This document shows positions 43,285 to 52,308 of a DNA stretch of 64,000 nucleotides, piece by piece; position 1 is the stretch's first letter, and each line of letters starts with the position of its first letter. A program made the position numbers and the translations under genes. Origin of the DNA: WVZH01 sp034430895. Its GTDB lineage: Bacteria; Chloroflexota; Anaerolineae; Anaerolineales; E44-bin32. The DNA is taken from assembly GCA_034430895.1 (NCBI GenBank), contig DAOUDW010000102.1:1-64000 (forward strand), in the 5' to 3' direction. The notes beneath the pieces are model-generated. The model was not told the origin of the DNA. It did no database searches and worked only from the letters and a program-made list of their open reading frames with translations.

Positions 43285-43595
43285 CCTTCACCTCTAAAAC
43301 GTATGGAACGTGATGTTTGTGACAACGATTGCGAACAATTGATTGTATGACTATAGCACGATTCGGGAGTGAGGGGCATATCGTATCCCGGCGATGATTC
43401 CCTATGGCAACCGCAGGCGGAAAAAGGAAATCCTTCCAATTTAGGATAAATGCGGTATGGTAATTAGGAGGAAAACATAGGATACTAGGGTTGACATCGT
43501 TATAAGATAAATAACACTCCCATATTCTTCACACTCACAAACTACGTATTGAAACGGTCGGATAAAAGAAACGCTATTCAGATGATCGAGACACC
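43285..43595. other. Divergent promoter region between the fused sigma factor and the glycosidase-like gene
   Basis: 311 bp without a convincing gene. A TATAGT on the minus strand (about 43352-43357) could be the sigma gene -10, without a good -35. TTGACA (43491-43496) lies on the plus strand without a well-placed -10. No clear ECF-type promoter was identified. Confidence 0.4.
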
Positions 43596-45233
43596 ATGAA
43601 GCCAGATAACGTGAAACATCGGGTTCTGATATCCATTTCTGTCGTATCGCTTGCAATCTGTGGTTTTGCCATTCGCGAAACGTTCTCTTCCGCAGATTGG
43701 ACACAGATCGTCGAGGGAATCGATTATCAGGAATTTCGACTTCCCGGGCCAAACCGAGCCTTTGTTGCCCGTATGGATCGAGCCAATCCGAACCTCATCC
43801 TGGACAGCAGCATTGCGCAAGGCAAACTTTCTGGCGGGACGGAGACAGTTAGCGTGATGGCAAATCGGTATGAACAAGCGATCAATGCCTGGGCTCCACA
43901 ACCCGAAAGTTCCAATTCGTTCATCTTCCCGCTTAGCCAACCAGCCAAACCATCGAAACCTGTTTACCAGCCATGGGGGGCTCGAAACGATGTCGTAATC
44001 GCCATCAACGGGACATTCTTCTATACGGATACAGGTGTTACGATCGGCGGCTTCCTCCATTCCGGGTGGTATGACAAGCCCTTTGGCAACCTGGGGGGTG
44101 GCAGTGGATTCGCCTGGCAGCAGGATCGCTCTGCATTCATCGGCGAATGTGTTTATCACCCCTATAAAAAACAACGTCTCACAAATCTTTCAACAGGGAG
44201 AACCCTGTATTTCGATGGCATCAATTTCCCTCGAGAAGATAACGACCTCATGATCTACACACCTCAATACGACCGGGACAGCCAAAGAGAGGGTGAGATT
44301 ACGGAAATCCTGGTCGAGCTTACCCGCACACTCGGTATCCGGCCTTACCCGGATATGACCGTTGGCATCGTGCGGCAAGTGAGTGATGCTGAAGGTCCCA
44401 TTCCTATTCCTTTCGATCACATTGTGATTTCTGCGCATAATAATAATAACCGTCGGAAATTGCGAGAAAACTTCCACGTCGGCGACAGGATCGGCATCTC
44501 GATAGATGTCGTCTCACTGAAAAAAGACTGCGAGGAATCATTACCACTCAATTGGGCGAACACATACGCCAGCCTTGGTGGCAGTTTCTTTTTCCTGAAG
44601 GACGGTGAAATTCAAAGCTTTGACAATCTAGGCGCGACACTGCGTCATCCCCGTACAGCGATCTGTTACAACAGCGACTACATCTATTTCGTTGTCGTTG
44701 ATGGTCGGCAGGAAAATTACAGTATCGGAATGACCATGGGTGAAATCGCTCGGTTCTGCAAGAACGATCTCGATGCCGCCTGGGGGATCAACCAGGACGG
44801 AGGGGGTTCCTCCACGATGTGGATCCAGGGGCAGGTTGTGAATTCGCCTTCGGATGGTTCCGAAAGAAGAGTGGCCAACGGTTTCATGATGATCCTCGTC
44901 GAGCCAATGGAACGATCCGATACCTTTCAAGTCAACGATAAAGTGCAAACGGATAAGGCAAGCAAGGTCTGGCTGGGCCCGGGCATCAATTTCGCTGTCC
45001 ACTCATCCGTTCCTGAAGGTGCAACCGGAACCATAATCCCACATTTGAACAATCTGAATGGTGTCTACGCCAAAGGCTCATACTGGTGGAAGGTGGATTT
45101 CGGTTCAAAGGTCGGATGGCTGCCAGAAGAAACACTCTTGTTAATCAACCCCCCGGAATCCATCCTCGCACTACCAATACCACTTGCCATTCCGTATCTC
45201 AACTTGAACCTGGATCTCGAATCCAACTTCTAG
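43596..45233 (+). CDS. Phosphodiester glycosidase (NAGPA/DUF2233)-family protein with SH3-like end
   Basis: The N-terminus is a signal/anchor helix (residues ~9-25). The central region (about 115-435) has the NAGPA domain, with VVIAINGTFFYT, ATLRHPRTAICYN, YIYFVVVDGRQ and NQDGGGSSTMWIQGQ. This family cleaves phosphodiester-linked sugars, as in the uncovering enzyme or exopolysaccharide-processing proteins. The last ~90 residues form a bacterial SH3-like domain (KVWLGPGINFAV, WWKVDFGSKVGWLPEETL), which commonly binds wall polymers. It diverges from the fused sigma factor. No strong ribosome binding site precedes the ATG. Confidence 0.82.
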   Translation: MKPDNVKHRVLISISVVSLAICGFAIRETFSSADWTQIVEGIDYQEFRLPGPNRAFVARMDRANPNLILDSSIAQGKLSGGTETVSVMANRYEQAINAWAPQPESSNSFIFPLSQPAKPSKPVYQPWGARNDVVIAINGTFFYTDTGVTIGGFLHSGWYDKPFGNLGGGSGFAWQQDRSAFIGECVYHPYKKQRLTNLSTGRTLYFDGINFPREDNDLMIYTPQYDRDSQREGEITEILVELTRTLGIRPYPDMTVGIVRQVSDAEGPIPIPFDHIVISAHNNNNRRKLRENFHVGDRIGISIDVVSLKKDCEESLPLNWANTYASLGGSFFFLKDGEIQSFDNLGATLRHPRTAICYNSDYIYFVVVDGRQENYSIGMTMGEIARFCKNDLDAAWGINQDGGGSSTMWIQGQVVNSPSDGSERRVANGFMMILVEPMERSDTFQVNDKVQTDKASKVWLGPGINFAVHSSVPEGATGTIIPHLNNLNGVYAKGSYWWKVDFGSKVGWLPEETLLLINPPESILALPIPLAIPYLNLNLDLESNF

Positions 45234-45358
45234 AAGCAGATACCTCCCCCATGCAGTCCCTCAATCTCGCCAGATAAACATCCGATTGAATGGTGTAATG
45301 GCATTTCCCGCTGATATTCGATTCGCCGTAAATATTGTAAGTCTGCCTGAATTATGGA

Positions 45359-45574
45359 TCAACGAATTACGGCGCCAAAGGCAAGAAACGACTCGCAATG
45401 CGGGCAGATGATGATCTGTTTCTGCCGCATAATTGCCATGCCCTTCTTCTTAATCCACACCTTCTCCAATTTTGCTTTACAGAATGGGCACTTGGGCAAC
45501 ACATCACTCGGTGCTCTTTCATAGATGATGTCCACAACATGTACTCCTTGAATGAGAATATCTTCGTCTCGCAT
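45359..45574 (-). CDS. Small zinc-ribbon protein
   Basis: The 71-residue protein has CPFC (about residue 29) and CPHC (about 57), which form a zinc ribbon; between them lies a basic stretch (WIKKKGMAIMRQKQ). The N-terminal part is MRDEDILIQGVHVVDIIYER. It might bind nucleic acid or act as a small regulatory partner, but no family is recognised. The ribosome binding site is weak. It lies between the glycosidase-like gene and the phosphoesterase. Confidence 0.6.
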   Translation of the reverse strand: MRDEDILIQGVHVVDIIYERAPSDVLPKCPFCKAKLEKVWIKKKGMAIMRQKQIIICPHCESFLAFGAVIR

Positions 45575-45644
45575 TTACTTAAAATTTATTGCGGTCTTCT
45601 GGCCCTGGCCGGCTGATTACACACCCTGAAATTCTGGCGATTGC

Positions 45645-46298
45645 CTACATCCACACTCGATTGCCCGATACATCCAGGTTAAGCACTATCGGCTTATTGG
45701 ACAATCTGAATCCGCGGTCAACCACGCTTGCATTGATAAACTTGGTATGTTTATTCGATGTGATGCCGTACGCTTCGTGGATGTGGCCAAAGATGTGAAC
45801 CAAGGGGCGAACCTGCTCGACGATCTCGAGCAAATCCTGGCAGCCCACACGAATGCCTTGATCCGTTCGATCACCGTGCCCATAAGGCGGTCCGTGCGTA
45901 ATCAACACCTGGGTATCTCCAGGAATCAGCTCCCATTTGGCACGAATCTCATCCCCACGCTGCAAATTGAAAGCCCAGTCATGAAACCAGGGCTGCCACG
46001 GGCTGCCGTAGAAGTGAATCCCATCCACCACACATCCAGCATCTTGCAAATAAGTACAATTCGAAAGGATCTTTGCGCAACCCTGCGGATCACTTTCGAT
46101 ATTGAAGTCGTGATTACCGGCGATGACGAGTTTCATGCGGTGCGGCAATCTGCCCAAGAAAGCGTTGAAATCCCCCAAATCCGTCTCCCTCCCATAGGCG
46201 CTGATATCCCCGGCGTGGATGAAAATATCTCCGTCGGGAACGGTGAGATCATTGTGATAACCGTGTGTATCCGCAACGGCGACGATTTTAACGGTCAT
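45645..46298 (-). CDS. Calcineurin-like metallophosphoesterase
   Basis: The 217-residue protein contains all five metallophosphoesterase blocks: ADTHG, HAGDIS, AGNHD, LITHGPPYGHGD and FGHIHEAYG. Two metal ions would be bound. This small subgroup (similar to MPPED-type proteins) hydrolyses phosphodiesters or phosphomonoesters; the substrate is unknown. The ATG at 46298 gives MTVKIVAVADTHG as normal. It is transcribed away from the sugar-transport operon, whose long regulatory region begins just beyond its start. Confidence 0.9.
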   Translation of the reverse strand: MTVKIVAVADTHGYHNDLTVPDGDIFIHAGDISAYGRETDLGDFNAFLGRLPHRMKLVIAGNHDFNIESDPQGCAKILSNCTYLQDAGCVVDGIHFYGSPWQPWFHDWAFNLQRGDEIRAKWELIPGDTQVLITHGPPYGHGDRTDQGIRVGCQDLLEIVEQVRPLVHIFGHIHEAYGITSNKHTKFINASVVDRGFRLSNKPIVLNLDVSGNRVWM

Positions 46299-46981
46299 GC
46301 ATTTATCCCTGCTAACACCTGATCTCCAAGATAAACGCTGCGCTCGTTCATCATTTCGACTTCACGTAATCATATACCAATTTAAAGAAATAACTGCAAC
46401 AAACCATTGGAAAAAACCCTGGCAAACAGGTAGTCATCCCGATTTCGACTAATCCCTTAGAAGTTACAAAGTCATTTTGGAGGCTCCTACAGGAGGGGGG
46501 AATCCCCTAAGCAGTATGGGGGCAATCTCTCTTTAGTTTCGGCTTGCTTTCCATATACTGCTAAAGACACTTTTTATTGTCACACGCCATTTCAATTACT
46601 ATTCCCTGTGTCATGGTGTCCACCAAGTAGGTGGAAAAATGGAGGAGGAGGCACTACCACCAGTATCGTTGACATCTGGGAAACCACATTAAAGTTCGTA
46701 GTCAGTAAGGACAGCAAAAAAAGAATTTCGGCTACACCTCAATCTTGTAATTTGTAATTACCTCCTCCCTCCGCGTAAGTATGCGTCATTGTGCACTCTT
46801 GAACATCCGGCGTGCATATCACACCAGACAACACATCTTGTTGGTCATTTTGCCGGTTATTGTTGGTTGTAACGAACCGAGTCTCGAAATATCGATCAAG
46901 CAGGAGGTGAATCTAGACGAAAGAAAAGATCGGAACTGTATGTCAAATTCGAACGATCTATCACAAAACTTAGGAGGAAAG
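46299..46981. other. Long regulatory region upstream of the xyl operon
   Basis: 683 bp with no convincing gene. It contains the shared promoter module (46494-46559). A start point near 46566 would give a leader of about 415 bases. A short hairpin TCCACC/GGTGGA (46619-46635) and a separate TTGACA (46669-46674, no good -10) lie in that leader. Confidence 0.6.
46494..46559 (+). promoter_or_regulatory. Shared promoter module of the xyl operon (paired dyads plus TATACT)
   Basis: GGGGGG-AAT-CCCC (46495-46507) and GGGGGCAATCTC (46518-46529) have GGGGG units 22 bp apart, two helical turns. After 24 bp comes TATACT (46554-46559), with no recognisable -35. The same layout with the same spacing occurs on the minus strand at 54276-54211 in front of the second sugar ABC operon. 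This suggests activator-dependent promoters controlled by one regulator, most likely the LuxR-type protein at 54333. Confidence 0.6.
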
Positions 46982-48160
46982 ATGCGCCGTTTATCATTAC
47001 GTTATGTAGTTCTGGCTCTCTTGCTCGTGCTCGTCGCTGGCATGTTGTTCGGCTGCGCAAAGGACACCGCAGAAGAAACACAAGCCCCTGCAGCTGAAGA
47101 ACCTGCAGCTGAAGAACCCGCAGCAGAAGAGCCCGCAGCAGAAGAGGCGATTAAAATCGGGCTTTCGTTCTCCGATTTCGCCACAGAGCGCTGGAAGCCA
47201 GAAGAAGTTCTCATGAGGGGACTTCTTGAAGACCTGGGCTACGAAGTCTTAACTGCAGAAGCAAGCCATGACGTCAAGCTGCAGAACGATCAGATCGACA
47301 ACATGGTTGCGCAGGGCGTGGCAGTCATCATCGTCGTCGCAGAAGATGGAAATGCGATCGTCACCTCGGTTGATAAAGCAACCGATGCTGGCGTCGCCGT
47401 CATCGCCTACGACCGCTTGATCAAAACCTCCAAGATTGCAGTCTACATCTCCTTCAACAATGTTGAAGTTGGTCGACAGCAGGCTTTGGGTGTGATGACC
47501 GCGCTCGACATGGATAACTGGGACGTGGACACCAACGGCCCCGCCAAGATCGTGAAACTCGGCGGCAGCCCCACCGACAACAACGCCATCCTCTTCCGCC
47601 AGGGCCAGGACATGATCGTTGACCCGTACGTCGAATCTGGTGTGGTCGAGATCGTCGCCGATCAGTGGGTGGACAACTGGGACGCAGCCAATGCGTTGGC
47701 CTTGATGGAGAACATCCTCACCGCCTCCGGTAACGAGTTTGACGGCGTCGTCGCATCCAACGACGGCACGGCACTCGGTGCGCTGCAGGCCATGCGCGCG
47801 CAAGGTATGGCCGGCATCGTCCCGATTTCGGGACAGGACGCCACCGCTGACGGCTGCAACAGCATCGTCAAGGGCGAACTCACCGTATCGATCCTCAAGG
47901 ACATACGTGACCTGGCACCGCTCGCAGTCTCACTGGCGGATGCGTACGCCAAGGGCGAGACGCCTCCAGGGCTGCAGTCGTACACCCTGGCAGAACTCAC
48001 CCTGGACGACAGTCTGGTAGGCGAAGTTGATTGTTCCTTCCTAGAGGTTTTCCAGGTGAACGCCGATAACGTTTACGAACTAGTGGTGGCCTCTGAATTC
48101 CAGAGCTACGATGATGTCTATCGCGACATCCCCGAAGACCAACTGCCACCACGCCCCTAG
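46982..48160 (+). CDS. xylF: Sugar ABC transporter substrate-binding lipoprotein, XylF-like
   Basis: The 392-residue lipoprotein has lipobox LFGC (Cys25) and a repeated AAEEP linker. The type 1 periplasmic sugar-binding fold follows: KIGLSFSDFATERW, QNDQIDNMVAQGVAVIIVV, VIAYDRLIKTSKIAVYISF and AISGQDAT-like (PISGQDATADGCNSIV). The set resembles D-xylose-binding proteins most, but the sugar is inferred. AGGAGG precedes the ATG at 46982. It is first in an operon with xylG and xylH. A strong hairpin lies between it and xylG, which often raises the relative level of the binding protein. Confidence 0.85.
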   Translation: MRRLSLRYVVLALLLVLVAGMLFGCAKDTAEETQAPAAEEPAAEEPAAEEPAAEEAIKIGLSFSDFATERWKPEEVLMRGLLEDLGYEVLTAEASHDVKLQNDQIDNMVAQGVAVIIVVAEDGNAIVTSVDKATDAGVAVIAYDRLIKTSKIAVYISFNNVEVGRQQALGVMTALDMDNWDVDTNGPAKIVKLGGSPTDNNAILFRQGQDMIVDPYVESGVVEIVADQWVDNWDAANALALMENILTASGNEFDGVVASNDGTALGALQAMRAQGMAGIVPISGQDATADGCNSIVKGELTVSILKDIRDLAPLAVSLADAYAKGETPPGLQSYTLAELTLDDSLVGEVDCSFLEVFQVNADNVYELVVASEFQSYDDVYRDIPEDQLPPRP

Positions 48161-48183
48161 CCGGTAATTCGGTTTAGGATCAC

Positions 48184-48217
48184 CCCGGCTCTCTTTGGTT
48201 ATTCAAAGAGAGCCGGG
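48184..48217 (+). terminator. Intercistronic hairpin between xylF and xylG
   Basis: A perfect 14-bp stem CCCGGCTCTCTTTG/CAAAGAGAGCCGGG (48184-48197 with 48204-48217) has a 6-base loop and no T-run. It probably partly ends transcription or protects the xylF 3' end rather than acting as a full terminator. Confidence 0.7.
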
Positions 48218-48278
48218 ATATAATCACGTAAATTAAAAAAAACAACGATATCTAGACATACTGACGAAGGCGTACAAA

Positions 48279-49823
48279 GTGAAAAAAGATATTATTTTAG
48301 ATTTTCAACACGTAACCAAAGAATTCCCGGGCGTCGTGGCGCTTGACGATGTCACCTTAGAAGTCGAGCGAGGTGAAATCCATGGTCTCTGTGGAGAAAA
48401 CGGCGCAGGCAAATCCACGTTGATGAAGATCCTTTCCGGTGTTCATTCCTTTGGCACCTATGAAGGATCGATTCTCTACGATGGAGAAAAACTCAAGTTG
48501 GAAAGCCGCGCCATCCGACGGGCAAATGAGGCGGGAATTGCCATCGTCTACCAGGAATTAACCCTCGTATCCAGCATGACGGTGGGAGAAAACATATACC
48601 TGGGAAAGGAACCCAGAGAAAACGGCTTCATCAACTGGAATAGACTCTACTCCGACACCCAAAAGATCTTGGCGAAGTACAATCTCGATGTCGAGCCCCA
48701 GGCGATCGTCGGAAACCTCGGCGTCGGCAAACAGCAAATGGTAGAAATAGCCAAAGCCCTGGCCGTAGACGCAAACGTCCTCATACTGGATGAACCCACC
48801 AGTGCCCTCACGGAAGCGGAAACCGATCAATTAATGGAAATTATCCGCTCTTTGAAGGCACATGGTGTTACCTGTATTTATATCTCCCACAAACTCGATG
48901 AATTCTTCCGCATTGCGGACCAGATGACCATCTTACGCGATGGAAAAGTTGTCGACACGCTACCAACTTCCGAGTTGAGGCATGAAGATCTGGTTAAAAT
49001 GATGGTCGGCCGCGAGATGAGCAAACGCTTCCCGCCCAGCAACCGCAAACCCGGCGAAGTCATTATGGAAGTGGAAGACTTACACGCCGAGGACCCGCAC
49101 GACTCCGACAGAATGGTACTTAATGGAGTTACCTTCAACTTGCGCCGTGGGGAGATCCTGGGAATCGCCGGCTTAATGGGATCGGGACGCACCGAGTTGG
49201 CCATGACTCTCTTCGGCGAATATGGCAAGATCACCCAGGGGCGGATCATATTGGATGGCGAAGAAATCAAACCCACCGCCGCCAACGCCGCAATTAGGAA
49301 GGGTTTGAGCCTGGTCCCGGAAGATCGAAAAGAGCACGGCCTGATTCTGATCCAATCCATACGCAGGAATATCTCCTTACCCAACCTGCATCAATTTTCT
49401 TCCTTCATGCGCATCAACCGCTTGGCGGAACTCCAGGCGACCATGGAACAATCCAAGAGCCTGGATATCAAAGCACCTAGCCTGGAAGTTCCCGTCAATA
49501 CCCTGTCCGGCGGTAACCAGCAGAAAGTGGTAATTTCGAAATGGCTGATGTCAAAACCCAAAGTGCTTATCATGGATGACCCTTGCCGGGGTGTTGACGT
49601 CGGCGCAAAATATGAAATCTACAAATTGATGACCGAACTAGCTGAGAAGGGTGTTTCGATCATCATGACGTCAAGCGAATTGGAGGAAGTGCTGGGTATG
49701 TGTGACCGGGTCTTGGTCATGCATGAAGGCCGCTCGAACGGTTTACTCGATATATCCGAAGCCAGCCAGGAGCACATCATGGCTCTGGCAACCGGCATCG
49801 CAGAAAGCGAGTCACTGAAATAA
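48279..49823 (+). CDS. xylG: Sugar ABC transporter ATP-binding protein with two ATPase domains, XylG-like
   Basis: 514 residues with two nucleotide-binding domains, as in XylG/RbsA. Domain 1 is canonical: GENGAGKST, Walker B VLILDEPTSAL and ISHKLDE, with a variant signature LGVGKQQ. Domain 2 is degenerate as usual: Walker A region GLMGSGRTEL, signature LSGGNQQKV, Walker B VLIMDDPCRGVD and a Ser in place of the switch His. It powers import through XylH. The start is GTG with GAAGG upstream. It lies 118 bp after xylF. Confidence 0.9.
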   Translation: MKKDIILDFQHVTKEFPGVVALDDVTLEVERGEIHGLCGENGAGKSTLMKILSGVHSFGTYEGSILYDGEKLKLESRAIRRANEAGIAIVYQELTLVSSMTVGENIYLGKEPRENGFINWNRLYSDTQKILAKYNLDVEPQAIVGNLGVGKQQMVEIAKALAVDANVLILDEPTSALTEAETDQLMEIIRSLKAHGVTCIYISHKLDEFFRIADQMTILRDGKVVDTLPTSELRHEDLVKMMVGREMSKRFPPSNRKPGEVIMEVEDLHAEDPHDSDRMVLNGVTFNLRRGEILGIAGLMGSGRTELAMTLFGEYGKITQGRIILDGEEIKPTAANAAIRKGLSLVPEDRKEHGLILIQSIRRNISLPNLHQFSSFMRINRLAELQATMEQSKSLDIKAPSLEVPVNTLSGGNQQKVVISKWLMSKPKVLIMDDPCRGVDVGAKYEIYKLMTELAEKGVSIIMTSSELEEVLGMCDRVLVMHEGRSNGLLDISEASQEHIMALATGIAESESLK

Positions 49824-49868
49824 ATTGGGGGGCGATTCTCGATCCCAACCTTGAAGAAGGATTTACAA

Positions 49869-51041
49869 ATGAACCTACCTAATGAACTCGTACAGCAATT
49901 TCGGCGGAACATTCAAACCTACAGCATCATCCTGGCATTGGTTGTCATATGGGGATTATTCGGCTTCTTGAGTGATGGCGCTTACCTGCAGCCCCAGAAC
50001 TTTTCCAACCTGTTTCGACAAATGACGGTGACTTCATTCCTCGCCATTGGTATGGTGCTGGTCATTGTGACCGGCAACATCGACCTATCGGTAGGGAAAG
50101 CTGCGGGTTTTATTTCCGTAATGGTAGCCCACCATCAATACCGAGTCTGGCACGCATTAATCCCGGGAGAAGCGCTGTTGGCGGCCATATTGTCGATTTC
50201 ACTCGGCATTTTACTGGGCATTCTATGGGGCGTAATCCAGGGGTACGTCATCTCCTACCAGGGAATACCCGCATTTATCGTCACGCTTGGTGGTCTCTTC
50301 ATCATGCGCGGCGCAATATTGCTGCGTACGGAAGGCAGAACCATCCCGGCGAATCAACCCTACCTTTCAACGATCGCACAGGGATACCTAGATCAAAACA
50401 TCAGCTGGATCATCGCCGGTGTAGTGATCATCTTCCTATTTTTCAACATGTTCCGCAGCCGAAAGAAGAAACGTGAATATGGTTTCGAGTTATCCAGTTT
50501 TGCCATGGATCTCTCGATGACGATTTTCTTTTCGCTGCTTATGGGTTTGTATGTATTCGTCGTGAATAAGTACCAGGGAATTCAAATCCCGGTAATGCTA
50601 CTGGCAATTGCCGCCGTCATCCTGGCCTACGTTTCCAACAACTCGCGTTTTGGACGCTACGCGTACGCCATCGGCGGCAACCGCGAGGCTGCCAGGCTCT
50701 CGGGAATCAACATCCGCAAGAATGTGTTCCAGGTTTTCGTACTCATGGGCTTGCTCACCGGTATCGGAGGAGTCGTGCTGGCTTCGTACGTCGGATATGG
50801 CACGATTGCCGCCGGTGAAGGTTACGAGCTGGATGCCATTGCCGCCGCAATCCTGGGAGGCACATCGCCGCTTGGCGGTGAGGGCACCATATTCGGTGCA
50901 CTTGTCGGCGCATTGATCATGTCTAGCCTAACCAACGGGTTGCAAATAATGAACGTAGCGCCAGGATGGACGCAGCTGGTTAAAGGTCTCGTTCTCGTTC
51001 TGGCAGTTTTCGCTGACGCAAGACTAAAAAGGAACCGGTAA
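49869..51041 (+). CDS. xylH: Sugar ABC transporter permease, XylH-like
   Basis: The 390-residue permease has about ten hydrophobic segments and the BPD_transp_2 signatures GMVLVIVTGNIDLSVGK, IPAFIVTLGGLFIMRGA, AIGGNREAARLSGI and ILGGTSPLGGEGTI. A longer insert with a basic loop (SRKKKREYG) is typical of XylH (about 390 residues) compared with RbsC (about 320). The ATG at 49869 has AAGGA eight bases upstream; an in-frame TTG at 49851 is less likely. It is the last gene of the operon and converges on the second sugar transporter. Confidence 0.9.
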   Translation: MNLPNELVQQFRRNIQTYSIILALVVIWGLFGFLSDGAYLQPQNFSNLFRQMTVTSFLAIGMVLVIVTGNIDLSVGKAAGFISVMVAHHQYRVWHALIPGEALLAAILSISLGILLGILWGVIQGYVISYQGIPAFIVTLGGLFIMRGAILLRTEGRTIPANQPYLSTIAQGYLDQNISWIIAGVVIIFLFFNMFRSRKKKREYGFELSSFAMDLSMTIFFSLLMGLYVFVVNKYQGIQIPVMLLAIAAVILAYVSNNSRFGRYAYAIGGNREAARLSGINIRKNVFQVFVLMGLLTGIGGVVLASYVGYGTIAAGEGYELDAIAAAILGGTSPLGGEGTIFGALVGALIMSSLTNGLQIMNVAPGWTQLVKGLVLVLAVFADARLKRNR

Positions 51042-51092
51042 GATCGAGCCGTTCATCTCTCAGATCATCGAGTAATTTCTCCTCTATCCCAA

Positions 51093-51121
51093 CGACTCCG
51101 CGTATCCAAGACGCGGAGTCG
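51093..51121. terminator. Hairpin between the convergent transporter operons
   Basis: An 11-bp stem CGACTCCGCGT/ACGCGGAGTCG (51093-51103 with 51111-51121). There is no clear T-run on either strand, but its position between convergent operons suggests a bidirectional terminator. Confidence 0.6.
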
Positions 51122-51160
51122 TCGAATTAAGCAGAAATCGATTGAGCCGCACTCTATTTA

Positions 51161-52210
51161 CTATTCATCAACCCCCATCGGCGCTTCCCAACCCACCGTG
51201 TCCCATTCGTGAGGAATGCCCTTCTCATCCAAAAAGACTTCGTACGCTTTCAGGTTTTTCGCTGTGATCACATCCACGCCGGTATCGATGACACCGTCGA
51301 TCACTCCCATTTCTTCCATCGCCGCTGCCTCGCCAAGCGTAGCGATAAGATAGATTAACTGAACTGATTTATAACCCATCTCAAATTCCCGCTGCGCGAC
51401 TGTGGCGTTAATCACCCCCTCCTTGATCCCATTGATGATATCCGTCGTCGCATCAAAACAAACCAATTTAGTCTGGCCGACTCGATCAGCTTCTTTAATT
51501 GCGGTCGCCCAAGCGGGACCGTTATATGCATAGACACCAAACGCTCCGGCCAGTTCGGGGTTTGCAGAAAGCACGGAATTCGCCAATTCCAGCGCTTGCG
51601 CAGCGTCTTCTCGATCCGTTACCGGCTCGAGCACCACAATCCCCTCACCCACAGCATCCAGGAAGCCCTCTGTACGCTGCAAAGCGTTCAAGGCGGTGTC
51701 TGAGCCACGACCGATCCCTACGGTGCCGCCGTTTGCCAGCAATGCCGTCATCGTTTTCCCCGCAGCGAGGCCTGCCGTGTAATTATCCGTTCCGATATAA
51801 ACCTGTGATATTGAGCCTTCGATGGGAGGTGTATCCAATGTTGTCACGATGATCCCCGCCTCGGCGGCCTGCTTCATCACCCGCTCCAGCGCGCTGGGAT
51901 CGGAAGGCGCGATAGCGATCCCGGTTACTCCCTGGGCAATGTAGGTCTCCATCGTTTGAATCTGAGAAGCCACGTCTTCCGTCGGCGTGACAAAGAAAAT
52001 CGCCTGGTCCGGGTTCAGCCCCAAATCAACAGCGGCCGCCTTTACACCCTTCTCCACGTTACTCCAATATGTATGTACCGATTTCCCAATCACAACAACG
52101 GTGAATTCGTGCATATCCAAGCCGTTGATTCGGTCGGCTAAAGCGGAGCACGACGTTGTCAGCATGCTCAGAATCATCCAAGCAATCATGTATATACGCA
52201 TCTTTTTCAT
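51161..52210 (-). CDS. Sugar ABC transporter substrate-binding lipoprotein, RbsB-like
   Basis: The lipoprotein signal ends TTSC (Cys21 from the ATG at 52210). The type 1 sugar-binding fold shows FTVVVIGKSVHTYWSNVEKGVKAAA (in part), QIQTMETYIAQGVTGIAIAP, VYIGTDNYTAGLAAGKTM and LVCFDATTDIINGIKEG. It resembles RbsB/ribose-galactose binding proteins. It is the third gene of its operon, 98 bp after the ATPase. The sugar is unknown. The start at 52210 is preferred over an upstream GTG, although the ribosome binding site is weak. Confidence 0.86.
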   Translation of the reverse strand: MKKMRIYMIAWMILSMLTTSCSALADRINGLDMHEFTVVVIGKSVHTYWSNVEKGVKAAAVDLGLNPDQAIFFVTPTEDVASQIQTMETYIAQGVTGIAIAPSDPSALERVMKQAAEAGIIVTTLDTPPIEGSISQVYIGTDNYTAGLAAGKTMTALLANGGTVGIGRGSDTALNALQRTEGFLDAVGEGIVVLEPVTDREDAAQALELANSVLSANPELAGAFGVYAYNGPAWATAIKEADRVGQTKLVCFDATTDIINGIKEGVINATVAQREFEMGYKSVQLIYLIATLGEAAAMEEMGVIDGVIDTGVDVITAKNLKAYEVFLDEKGIPHEWDTVGWEAPMGVDE

Positions 52211-52308
52211 GACGCCCCACTTTCGCACCCCATTCTACAATCAAATTTGCCCGATGGACATACTCAGACATCCAGCAGAAAAGACTTCCCCAACAATCAC
52301 ATGCCGCC

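Noticed and set aside
46781..46981. Upstream extension of xylF by 67 codons
   Set aside because: The internal ATG at 46982 has AGGAGG at good distance and gives a clean lipoprotein signal. The extension lies in the leader.
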